Shown here: positions 8,034-16,061 of the stretch, in pieces | Position numbering within the stretch: the first letter of the stretch is position 1 | Layout: every line of letters starts with the position of its first letter | Source of the DNA: Globicatella sulfidifaciens DSM 15739 | Lineage (GTDB): Bacteria; Bacillota; Bacilli; Lactobacillales; Aerococcaceae | DNA: 64,000 nt | Assembly: GCF_900167405.1 (NCBI RefSeq) | Contig: NZ_FUWO01000002.1 | Location: 165,840 to 229,839, forward strand | Direction: 5' to 3' | Made by a program: the position numbers and the translations under genes | Notes under the pieces: model-generated | Told to the model about the DNA's origin: nothing | The model's input: the letters and a program-made list of their open reading frames with translations, nothing else | Databases searched by the model: none

Positions 8034-9239
8034 ATGTCAACTAAACAAGAATTATTAAATAGATTATATCCTGAGGATGTTTTAAAATTATCTGCTGATT
8101 TAACTGAAGGAGAAGTAAAGGTTTTAGCGCAATTAGTAGAACTTTTAGAAAGTAAGTATCGTAAAGATTTAAATAAACATTGGACTAATTGTACAGTACC
8201 AGAAGGCTTCTTTGAAGATTTAGGAAAATTAGGTTATAAAACAAACCCATTATTATTTGAAGGTCGTGAAGGGGCGAAAGCACCAAGTCAATTATTTGAA
8301 TTCTTCTTCACTTATACTTTAGCTCGTTTTGATATTTCCTTAGTTACTTTATTAGGCGTTCACTCAGGATTAGGGTTTAATTCCTTCTTATTCGGTGGAG
8401 ATGATGCTCAACGTAAAGAATATTTACCGAAATTAGCTTCTCATGAATTAAGAACTTGTTTCGCTTTAACAGAACCATTGCATGGTTCAGATGTAGCGTG
8501 GGGATTAGATACTACTGCTCGTCGTGAAGGGGATAAATGGATCTTAAACGGTGAAAAACGTTGGATTGGTGGCGCAATTGTAGCGGATGTCATTCCAGTT
8601 TATGCGCGTGATGAAGAAACGGGTAAACCAAAATGTTTCATTGTTGAAAGAGAACAAGCAGGTGTTGAAATCGATGTTATTGAAAATAAAATTGCATTGA
8701 AGATAGTTCCTAACTGTAATATTAAGTTGACGAATGTTGAAGTAGAAGAATCAAAACGTCTACAAAATATTAATGGCTTTAAAGATATTGCTAAAGTATT
8801 ATTCTCAACACGTGCAGCTGTTGCGTTCATGGCAACGGGTGGAATGGCAGGAGCTTTACAAGCAACCTTGAAATATGTTAAAGAACGTGAGCAATTCGGT
8901 AACAAGATTGCAAGTTATCAATTAGTTCAAGAAAAATTAGCAATGATGCAAGCAAACTTAACACAAGCAATGTCATTATGTGTCCATATTGCGAAATTAC
9001 AAGAACAAGGCGATTACAATGAAGTGGTGACGTCGATTGGTAAAATGATTAACTCATTACGCTTGAGAGAATCAGTAGCAATGGGACGTGGTATCTGTGG
9101 CGGTAATGGTATCGTAGCAGATTACGATATTGCACGCTTCTTCTCAGATGCTGAAGCAGTTTTCACTTATGAAGGAACACATGAAGTTAACTCACTTATC
9201 ATTGGTAGAGCAATGACAGGTGAAGCAGCATTTAACTAA
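8034..9239 (+). CDS. acyl-CoA dehydrogenase
   Basis: FAD enzyme that oxidises acyl-CoA to trans-2-enoyl-CoA. FAD- and substrate-binding stretches CFALTEPLHGSDVA (about residues 140-153) and KRWIGGA are followed by the C-terminal YEGTHEVNSLIIGRA (about 380-394), whose Glu is the likely catalytic base. This last motif resembles the glutaryl-CoA dehydrogenase branch of the family. At 401 residues it is a normal length. It is the second gene of the operon, 23 bp after the ligase. Electrons usually go to electron-transfer flavoprotein, but no etfAB genes are present in the window. Confidence 0.9.
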   Translation: MSTKQELLNRLYPEDVLKLSADLTEGEVKVLAQLVELLESKYRKDLNKHWTNCTVPEGFFEDLGKLGYKTNPLLFEGREGAKAPSQLFEFFFTYTLARFDISLVTLLGVHSGLGFNSFLFGGDDAQRKEYLPKLASHELRTCFALTEPLHGSDVAWGLDTTARREGDKWILNGEKRWIGGAIVADVIPVYARDEETGKPKCFIVEREQAGVEIDVIENKIALKIVPNCNIKLTNVEVEESKRLQNINGFKDIAKVLFSTRAAVAFMATGGMAGALQATLKYVKEREQFGNKIASYQLVQEKLAMMQANLTQAMSLCVHIAKLQEQGDYNEVVTSIGKMINSLRLRESVAMGRGICGGNGIVADYDIARFFSDAEAVFTYEGTHEVNSLIIGRAMTGEAAFN

Positions 9240-9270
9240 AAGTGCTACAAGATGACGAGGAGGAAATAAT

Positions 9271-11526
9271 ATGACCATTAGAAAAGCAACCGTTTTGGGT
9301 GCTGGCGTGATGGGGTCGCAAATTGCGGCCCTTCTCGTTAACGCCGGTATTCAAGTAGAATTACTTGACGTAGTAATTGATCAAAATGATAAAAATAAAT
9401 TATCTAAAATGGGATATGATCGCATTAATGATCGTAAAAAACCGATGTTATATGATGCGAAGTTTTTAGGGAATTTATCCTATGGGAACTTTGATGATAA
9501 TTTAAAAGAAGCTTCTGATTCTGATTTATTTATTGAAGCAGTAAAGGAAGATATCCAAATTAAACACGATATTTGGAAGAAAATCGCTGCCGTAGCGAAG
9601 GATACAGCCATTTTAGCAACTAATACTTCTGGAATTCCAATTGAAATGATTGCTAAAGTCTTATCAGATGATGAAAGAGCGCGCTTCTTAGGAATGCACT
9701 TCTTCAATCCACCACGCTTTATGAAATTAGTAGAATTAATTCCTAATTCAAAAACAAGTGACGCTACAATGGAAGTGGTGAGTGATTTTGCAATTAATGG
9801 CTTAGGTAAAGGAGTTGTAACAGCAAATGACGTTCCAGCCTTTATCGCTAACCGTATTGGTACGCATGCAATGGCGGACAACATGGCCAGAGCTGAAAAA
9901 CTAGGTTTATCAGTTGTTGAAGCAGATGCTTTAACTGGAAAAGTTATTGGACGCCCAATGGGAACTTATGCTTTATCAGACTTAGTTGGATTAGATATTG
10001 CAACTTCAGTAGTTAAAGGTATCATGATGGATCCAAGTGAGACGGAACATTTCACTTTACCAGACTTAATGCCAAAATTATTAGAAAAAGGTTTATTAGG
10101 GAATAAAGTAAAACAAGGATTTTACAAACGTGAAGGTCGCAAAAAATTAGTCATTTCACCGGATACATTAGAATATACTGAGGTGGAAATGCCATCATTA
10201 CCTATCTTAGCGCAATTTGGTCGTAAATTAAAAGATAATTTAGATACTATCTTTAATAGTGACGATCCAGCTGGAAAATATTTATGGGAAACCTTAGCGG
10301 CATCGTTCTATTACTCAGCATTAAATGTGCCGAAAGCAGCGAATGATTATAAAGATATCGACCGTGCTTTAGTTTGGGGCTTCAATTGGCAAAAAGGTCC
10401 TTTCCAATTATGGGATTTAATGGGATTCGACCGTGTTAAAGAACGCTTAACAAAAGAATATGGCTCTTTACCAGAATGGGTAGCGAATCGTACAGAACCA
10501 TTTTACCAACCAGGGGAGCGCTTAGAACAAACAACCTCGATTGAAGAAAAAATTGAAAAAGACCTTTGGGATGGGGAAGCTTCAAGATTTAGTGTTGTCA
10601 ACACGGATCAATTATTGTTCAAGTTTAAGACACCGAATAATACCATTACCGATGGTTTATGCGAGGATTTAATTAAAGCAGTTGATACCTTAGAAAATGA
10701 AGACTATTCAGGAATGGTTATTTATTCTGATGGGCCACACTTTAGTTTAGGTGCGAACTTGTTAATGATGAAAGCAGCTATCGAACAAGAGCAAGTAGAT
10801 GAATTAGTCGGAGGTACTATTTCATTATTACATAATGCTGTCAACCGTATGCGTTATGCAACTAAGCCAATCGCAACCGCAACTCAAGGACGTGCTTTAG
10901 GTGGTGGAGCAGAAATTTTATTAGCGTCACCATTTGTTGTAGCAGCAGCTGAATCTTATATTGGTTTAGTAGAAGTGGGTGTTGGTTTAATTCCAGGTGG
11001 TGGAGGTTTAGCAGAATTAGCTGAACGTGCAACCATTGGTAATGATCAAACGTCTAACAAAATTCAAACCTTAGCCAAAGTAGTGATGAATGTGGCTCAA
11101 GCTAGAGTAGTGATGAATGCTTATGAAGCACAAGAAAACTTATTCTTGAAACCAACAGATACCATTATTATGAACGGTGATCGTCGTGTTGAGGTGGCAT
11201 TAGACCGTGTTCGCTTCGAGGCTAATGCCGGCTATGTTCCACGTACAAAACGTACTTTTGCCGCTTTAGGAACAGACTTCATCGGTGTGGTTGAAGGGCA
11301 ATTAGATTCTATGAGATTAGGTCATTTTATTAGTGATTACGATATGGAAATTGCATTAGCATTAACCGAAGTATTAGCAGGTGGCGAGGTGCCAAGAGGG
11401 ACACTCGTTAATCAAGCATACTTACAAAGCTTAGAAAAAGCCCAATTCACACGTTTAGCGAAAAATCAAAAAACATATGAACGTATTGCACATATGTTAA
11501 AAACTAGAAAGCCGTTAAGAAATTAA
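9271..11526 (+). CDS. fadN: bifunctional 3-hydroxyacyl-CoA dehydrogenase / enoyl-CoA hydratase (FadN-type)
   Basis: Catalyses hydration of enoyl-CoA and NAD+-dependent oxidation to 3-ketoacyl-CoA. The N-terminal Rossmann motif GAGVMGSQIAALLVNAG (residues 9-25) and the MHFFNPPRFMKLVELI segment (about 146-161) mark the dehydrogenase. The C-terminal part carries a crotonase fold with GRALGGGAEILLAS and GLIPGGGGLAELA (oxyanion-hole and acid residues). This order, dehydrogenase first, matches Bacillus FadN and is the reverse of E. coli FadB. The length is 751 residues. SD GACGAGGAGG; 31 bp after the acyl-CoA dehydrogenase. Confidence 0.92.
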   Translation: MTIRKATVLGAGVMGSQIAALLVNAGIQVELLDVVIDQNDKNKLSKMGYDRINDRKKPMLYDAKFLGNLSYGNFDDNLKEASDSDLFIEAVKEDIQIKHDIWKKIAAVAKDTAILATNTSGIPIEMIAKVLSDDERARFLGMHFFNPPRFMKLVELIPNSKTSDATMEVVSDFAINGLGKGVVTANDVPAFIANRIGTHAMADNMARAEKLGLSVVEADALTGKVIGRPMGTYALSDLVGLDIATSVVKGIMMDPSETEHFTLPDLMPKLLEKGLLGNKVKQGFYKREGRKKLVISPDTLEYTEVEMPSLPILAQFGRKLKDNLDTIFNSDDPAGKYLWETLAASFYYSALNVPKAANDYKDIDRALVWGFNWQKGPFQLWDLMGFDRVKERLTKEYGSLPEWVANRTEPFYQPGERLEQTTSIEEKIEKDLWDGEASRFSVVNTDQLLFKFKTPNNTITDGLCEDLIKAVDTLENEDYSGMVIYSDGPHFSLGANLLMMKAAIEQEQVDELVGGTISLLHNAVNRMRYATKPIATATQGRALGGGAEILLASPFVVAAAESYIGLVEVGVGLIPGGGGLAELAERATIGNDQTSNKIQTLAKVVMNVAQARVVMNAYEAQENLFLKPTDTIIMNGDRRVEVALDRVRFEANAGYVPRTKRTFAALGTDFIGVVEGQLDSMRLGHFISDYDMEIALALTEVLAGGEVPRGTLVNQAYLQSLEKAQFTRLAKNQKTYERIAHMLKTRKPLRN

Positions 11527-11551
11527 TGGATGAACAATGGAGGGGAAAAAT

Positions 11552-12739
11552 ATGGAAGAAGCATACATTGTCTCTTATGGCCGCTCAGCTGTAGGAAAAG
11601 GAAATAAACGCGGAGCATTTGCCAATGACCGTCCTGATGATATTGCGGCTGAAGTTTTAAAAGGAGTCATTGATCGTATCGAAGGACCATTCGATCCAAA
11701 CTTAATAGAAGATGTGATTGTAGGATGTGCTTACCCAGAAGCAGTACAAGGAAATAATTTTGCTCGTACGATTGCGTTAAGAGCAGGATTACCTTATACA
11801 GTTGCTGGTCAAACAGTTAATCGTTTTTGTTCATCAGGTTTACAAACGATTGCTACAGCAGCTAACGCGATTATGGCTGGGCAATCCGATGTGTTAGTAG
11901 CAGGTGGCGTTGAGTTTATGAGTGCAGTGCCAATGTTAGGAAATGAACCAACCAATAACCCGACTTTACAAAGAGAAGGAGTCGGAGCCGGAACGCCAAT
12001 GGGCTTAACCGCTGAAAACGTAGCTGAAAAATATGGTGTTTCACGTGAAGACCAAGATGCATTTGCAGTCCAAAGTCATCAACGTGCTTTAGCAGCACAA
12101 CAAGCAGGTCGTTTAGCAGATGAAATTATACCAGTACAAGTTAACAAAGTGACTTATACCGCTGAAGGTCCGGTAGTAACGAAGGAAGAATACAAAACCG
12201 ACGAAGGCATTCGTCCGGGGACAAATATGGAAAGTTTAGCGAAATTACCGACGATCTTTAAAGCAAATGGATCGGTAACAGCAGCGACGTCATCACAAAT
12301 TAGTGATGGATGTGGATTCGTAGTCTTAATGTCAGGTAAGAAAGTAAAAGAATTAGGTATTAAACCGATTGCGAAGTTTGTTGGATTTAAAGCTGTAGGG
12401 GTAGATCCTAAATTAATGGGGATTGGACCAGCTTATGCAATTCCAGAAGTATTAAAATTAGCAGATCTTACTTTAGATGATATTGACTTAATTGAATTAA
12501 ACGAAGCTTTTGCATCTCAAGCTTTAGCTTCTATGCGTGAGTTAGGAATTAATCAAGAAATTACTAATGTTAACGGAGGCGCAATTTCATTAGGACATCC
12601 ACTAGGCGCATCAGGAGCTATTTTAACCGCTCGTTTGTTAGCTGAAATGAAACGTCGTCCAGATTCAAAATATGGCATTGTCTCAATGTGTATTGGTGTC
12701 GGAATGGGAGCAGCCGGAATTTTTGAATATATTCACTAG
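11552..12739 (+). CDS. fadA: acetyl-CoA C-acyltransferase (3-ketoacyl-CoA thiolase)
   Basis: Thiolytic cleavage of 3-ketoacyl-CoA to acetyl-CoA and a shortened acyl-CoA. The nucleophilic cysteine lies in NRFCSSGLQTIA (about residue 89), the active-site His in GGAISLGHPLGASGA and the second Cys in SMCIGVGMGAAG. ATG 11552 (395 residues) was chosen over the in-frame ATG 11537 because the SD GGAGGGG (11539-11545) lies between them and serves only the later codon. It is the fourth gene of the beta-oxidation operon. Confidence 0.92.
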   Translation: MEEAYIVSYGRSAVGKGNKRGAFANDRPDDIAAEVLKGVIDRIEGPFDPNLIEDVIVGCAYPEAVQGNNFARTIALRAGLPYTVAGQTVNRFCSSGLQTIATAANAIMAGQSDVLVAGGVEFMSAVPMLGNEPTNNPTLQREGVGAGTPMGLTAENVAEKYGVSREDQDAFAVQSHQRALAAQQAGRLADEIIPVQVNKVTYTAEGPVVTKEEYKTDEGIRPGTNMESLAKLPTIFKANGSVTAATSSQISDGCGFVVLMSGKKVKELGIKPIAKFVGFKAVGVDPKLMGIGPAYAIPEVLKLADLTLDDIDLIELNEAFASQALASMRELGINQEITNVNGGAISLGHPLGASGAILTARLLAEMKRRPDSKYGIVSMCIGVGMGAAGIFEYIH

Positions 12740-12763
12740 TATCAATGACACGGGAGGATTAGA

Positions 12764-13543
12764 ATGGAAAATCAAGAGTTATTGATCAATATTGAAAATT
12801 CTATCGCCACCTTAACCATTAATCGTCCAAAATATGGTAATGCTTTATCAAAAGATAATTATCGCGCCATAATGGAAGCGATGAAATCTTTTGAAGACAA
12901 TGAAGAGGTTAGAGTCATTATCATTACTAGCACTGGAGACAACTTCAGTGCTGGGGGTGATGTCACTCAGTTTAAGGTAGCGATTGAAACAAAAACACAT
13001 ATTCCTTATGATACAGTAAGGGAAACAGGTTATATGATTGAAGCCATTATCAAAAATAAAAAGCCTGTAATTGCTGCCGTAGAAGGTTTTGCAGTAGGTG
13101 CAGGTTTTGGGTTGGCGATGGCTTGTGATTTTATCATCGTAGGCGAAAGCTCAAGATTAATACCTGGATTTTCGAATATGGGCTTACCGGGAGATACAGG
13201 ATTAATTTATCGATTGTATCGTGCGATTGGTAGTTTCCGGACACGTCGTCATTTAATGTTAAATGAGACCATCAATGCCCCATTAGCAAAAGAATATGGT
13301 TTAGCATATGATGTCGTTCCAGATCAAACAGTTTATCCCACGGCGTTAAAATTAGCGCAAAAACTAGCGCAGGGGCCATATATTGCGTATGCATACCAAA
13401 AAGAAATGATGGCTACCATCGAGTATCCAGCATTGGATGAATTCAATCAATTAGAAGCAAAATATATGCATGAGGCATCTAAACAAGCTAATCATTTTGA
13501 AGCCGTAGAGGCATTTTTAAATAAAAGACAGCCCAACTTTTAA
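12764..13543 (+). CDS. enoyl-CoA hydratase/isomerase family protein
   Basis: A 259-residue crotonase-fold protein, last gene of the beta-oxidation operon. The oxyanion-hole segments are NFSAGGDVTQF (about residues 62-72) and AVEGFAVGAGFGLAMACDF (about 105-123). The FSNMGLPGDTGLIYRL segment stands where hydratases carry catalytic glutamates; here Gly-Asp replaces the usual second Glu, so it may be an isomerase or auxiliary hydratase for unsaturated acids rather than the main hydratase, which is supplied by FadN. SD GGGAGG. It is followed by a copy of the dispersed repeat. Confidence 0.85.
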   Translation: MENQELLINIENSIATLTINRPKYGNALSKDNYRAIMEAMKSFEDNEEVRVIIITSTGDNFSAGGDVTQFKVAIETKTHIPYDTVRETGYMIEAIIKNKKPVIAAVEGFAVGAGFGLAMACDFIIVGESSRLIPGFSNMGLPGDTGLIYRLYRAIGSFRTRRHLMLNETINAPLAKEYGLAYDVVPDQTVYPTALKLAQKLAQGPYIAYAYQKEMMATIEYPALDEFNQLEAKYMHEASKQANHFEAVEAFLNKRQPNF

Positions 13544-13568
13544 CAAAGGGAGAGAAAGATTCATTACG

Positions 13569-13833
13569 AGAGGTTGGGCATAAACTTGATAAATTTAGTT
13601 AAGATTATTGTTCATTAATTAATAGCGCAGTAGTTGAGTGGCCTCACACTTCGTCTTAAAGAGATTGAACATAAATTTGAAAAATTCAGTCAAATTCGTG
13701 CTTATTCATTAAAAGCGCAGTGGTTGAGTGGTCTCAACCTGCGTCTTAAAGACATGGAACAGAAATACTCAACTGTGCGGGGGTGGGTAGACGAAACGAA
13801 AATTATTTAATTTTCTACTTCTTGCCCGCTCCC
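13569..13833 (+). repeat. dispersed modular repeat, copy 1 (A-A-B)
   Basis: Starts GAGGTTGGGCATAAAC and ends CTTGCCCGCTCCC. It has two A hairpins (13625-13659 degenerate; 13715-13745 with GCGCAGTGGTTGAG pairing CTCAACC-TGCGT) and one B hairpin (13777-13833; GCGGGGGTGGG against GCCCGCTCCC with inner GAAAAT/ATTTTC pairs). Outer ends are imperfect inverted repeats. No ORF with a ribosome-binding site lies inside. Confidence 0.85.
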
Positions 13834-13891
13834 ATAGAGAATGTGCGGACTTAGGTGGTATACTTAAAGAAAACAATTAAGGAGCCTAAGG

Positions 13892-14836
13892 ATGGATATT
13901 ATTCATTTAAAATATTTACTTGAAATAGTAAACCAAGATTTTAATTTGACAGCAGCGGCGCAATCATTATTTATTTCACAGTCCGCTTTAAGTCAATTTA
14001 TTAAAAAGTTTGAAAAACAACAAGGTTTTGATTTATTTCAACGGAAAAATGGCCGCATAGTTGGCCTGAGTAGTGCAGGTAAGAATGTCTATGCAAAAGC
14101 TATTGAAATCGTCGATGTCTATCAAAATTTAGAGAATGTGATCGAACGCGAGTCTCAAATCAAAAAAGGGTTAATTAAATTAGGCGGACATCCAACATTT
14201 TTAAGATTGTTCTTTACAAAGTTTCTACCAAAATTTATGATTGAAAACCCTAAAGCATATGTCGAAATTATTGAAGCAGGCAGTTTAGAATTAAGACAAC
14301 TGTTATTGGATGAGGTATTGGATATAGCTATCTTGACTCACCCAACCGGCTTAAACGAAGAGAATTTTGAACAGTATCAATTGATGCGAACAGAAGCGGT
14401 AGCTTTTATGGATCCTAAACATCCATTGGCAGAAAAACGGATTTTATCATGGTCTGATTTAGAGGCATTTCCTTATATCACTTACACCGAAAAAGATACA
14501 TTGAATCATAGTATCGCAAGTAAAGTGAGTGAAACAGCTAAGAAGAACTTACTTTTTACTTCTGGTTCATGGGATTACATGATTGAATGTGCCGTTAATA
14601 GTGAGATTATTGCAATCTTACCGACAGCCTATTTCGGAATGTTTAAGAAGCGCTTAAATCATATCGGTGTAATAGAAAAAAGATTTAATGATCCAATACC
14701 TTATATTCCGATGTTAGTGAGACCTCGTAAAGAGCGTTATACTTCTGTCGAATCATTTGTTTTTGAAAATGTCTTGGATAATTTTTATGATGAAAAAAAT
14801 ATGTTGAAATACAATTTTTTAGATAATGAAGACTAG
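13892..14836 (+). CDS. LysR-family transcriptional regulator
   Basis: A 314-residue protein with the N-terminal winged helix-turn-helix of LysR proteins (about residues 1-60; FNLTAAAQSLFISQSALSQF) and a C-terminal effector domain. SD AAGGAGCCTAAGG. It stands 348 bp after the beta-oxidation operon, separated by a repeat copy, and 32 bp before the NPD-family flavoenzyme gene, with which it may be cotranscribed. It could regulate the flavoenzyme, the CoA-transferase or the beta-oxidation genes; the effector is unknown. Confidence 0.9.
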   Translation: MDIIHLKYLLEIVNQDFNLTAAAQSLFISQSALSQFIKKFEKQQGFDLFQRKNGRIVGLSSAGKNVYAKAIEIVDVYQNLENVIERESQIKKGLIKLGGHPTFLRLFFTKFLPKFMIENPKAYVEIIEAGSLELRQLLLDEVLDIAILTHPTGLNEENFEQYQLMRTEAVAFMDPKHPLAEKRILSWSDLEAFPYITYTEKDTLNHSIASKVSETAKKNLLFTSGSWDYMIECAVNSEIIAILPTAYFGMFKKRLNHIGVIEKRFNDPIPYIPMLVRPRKERYTSVESFVFENVLDNFYDEKNMLKYNFLDNED

Positions 14837-14868
14837 AGATATTTTCGTTAAAGGTAGGAGGTAAAACG

Positions 14869-15840
14869 ATGAAAACGAGATTAACTGAAATATTGGGCAT
14901 TGAATACCCGATTGTTCAAGGCTCAATGCAATATATGTCTTTAGCTGAATTAGCAGCGGCAGTATCCAATGCTGGCGGTTTAGGATTAGTTCCAGCAATG
15001 GCTTTTCCTAATGGAGACGAGTTACGTAAAGAAATTAGAAAAGTCCGTTCTTTAACAGACAAACCATTTGGCTTTAATATTTCGCTGGTACCGGAAGTAG
15101 TGATTCCAGAAGTGATTTTGGAATATATTAATATCTTAATTGAAGAAAAAGTTCCAGTGATCGAAACTTCAGGACAAAGACCGGGTAACTTTATTAAACC
15201 TATTAAAGAAGCGGGTATTCCAATAATTCATAAGGTTACGTCGATTAAACATGCTTTAACAGCTCAAGCAGACGGTGCGGATATCATTACTGTAATTGGT
15301 ACTGAAGGTGGAGGGCACCCGGGGCTAGACCAAGTAGCTGGATCCATCTTATGGGCCAAAGCAGCTGAAGAGCTAACTGTACCTGTTTTAGCTGCTGGTG
15401 GTATTGTGGATGGTAAAAGTATGTATGCGGCGATGTCCTTAGGTGTCGACGGCGTCCTAATGGCTACGCGTTTCTTAGCTTCTGAGGAAGTGGTAGCACC
15501 AAGAGAGTATAAGGAATTAGCCATTACATTACCTGAAACAGCAACCATTTTAACGATGAAATCTTTAAAAAATGCGATGCGTGTGGTTAGAAATAAACAA
15601 GCGGAACGTATTCTTGAAGCAGAACGAAATGGCGCAACGATTAAAGAATTGATGCCCCTGATTTCTGGCAAAGCATCCAATATTGCGATGATGGAAGGTC
15701 GGTTTGATGATGCGCAATTATCTGTTGGACAAGGGATTGGCCGTGTCCGCGAGATTAAACCCGCTGGTGAGATTGTTCAAGAGGTTATGGAAGATTTCTA
15801 CAAGACACATGAATATATGACTGCGTTAGTAAAAAAATAA
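14869..15840 (+). CDS. NPD/nitronate monooxygenase-family FMN oxidoreductase
   Basis: A 323-residue TIM-barrel flavoprotein. It shows the family's N-terminal IEYPIVQGSMQYMS, the GTEGGGHPG motif (about residues 144-152; a His there is the usual catalytic residue) and AAGGIVDGKSMYAAMSLGVD for FMN phosphate binding. The family covers nitronate monooxygenases and FabK-type enoyl-ACP reductases. The context, between acyl-CoA genes and a CoA-transferase, leaves open a role in acyl-thioester reduction, but nitronate detoxification is the default reading. SD GGTAGGAGG; 32 bp after the LysR gene. Confidence 0.82.
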   Translation: MKTRLTEILGIEYPIVQGSMQYMSLAELAAAVSNAGGLGLVPAMAFPNGDELRKEIRKVRSLTDKPFGFNISLVPEVVIPEVILEYINILIEEKVPVIETSGQRPGNFIKPIKEAGIPIIHKVTSIKHALTAQADGADIITVIGTEGGGHPGLDQVAGSILWAKAAEELTVPVLAAGGIVDGKSMYAAMSLGVDGVLMATRFLASEEVVAPREYKELAITLPETATILTMKSLKNAMRVVRNKQAERILEAERNGATIKELMPLISGKASNIAMMEGRFDDAQLSVGQGIGRVREIKPAGEIVQEVMEDFYKTHEYMTALVKK

Positions 15841-15997
15841 CCAGTTAGGTTGAGAGTTGATGTCTTTAAACTTGTCATCACTGCAATTCCTTTTAAGATA
15901 AAAATAAGATGTAATGATTTTTGATGTATCTTATCCCACAAAAGACTTTGGATGATTGACATCAAAACATTAAATCAAATCAATACAATACGACACT

Positions 15998-16050
15998 CCT
16001 CTTGTTATCCGTACTAAATTTGGTATGAGTGATAAGAGGTTTGTTTTTTA
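15998..16050 (+). terminator. terminator-like hairpin immediately upstream of the CoA-transferase gene
   Basis: CCTCTTGTTATCCGTAC pairs imperfectly with GTATGAGTGATAAGAGG and is followed by TTTGTTTTTTA. It ends one base before the SD GGGGGGAG of the CoA-transferase. It may terminate the upstream unit or act as an attenuator in the leader of the next gene. Confidence 0.55.
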
Positions 16051-16061
16051 GGGGGGAGATT

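Noticed and set aside
13777..13833. B hairpins as intrinsic terminators only
   Set aside because: Copies also occur inside a gene (23836-23955) and in reverse orientation after an independent terminator (59531-59650), so a mobile repeat explains them better than terminators alone.
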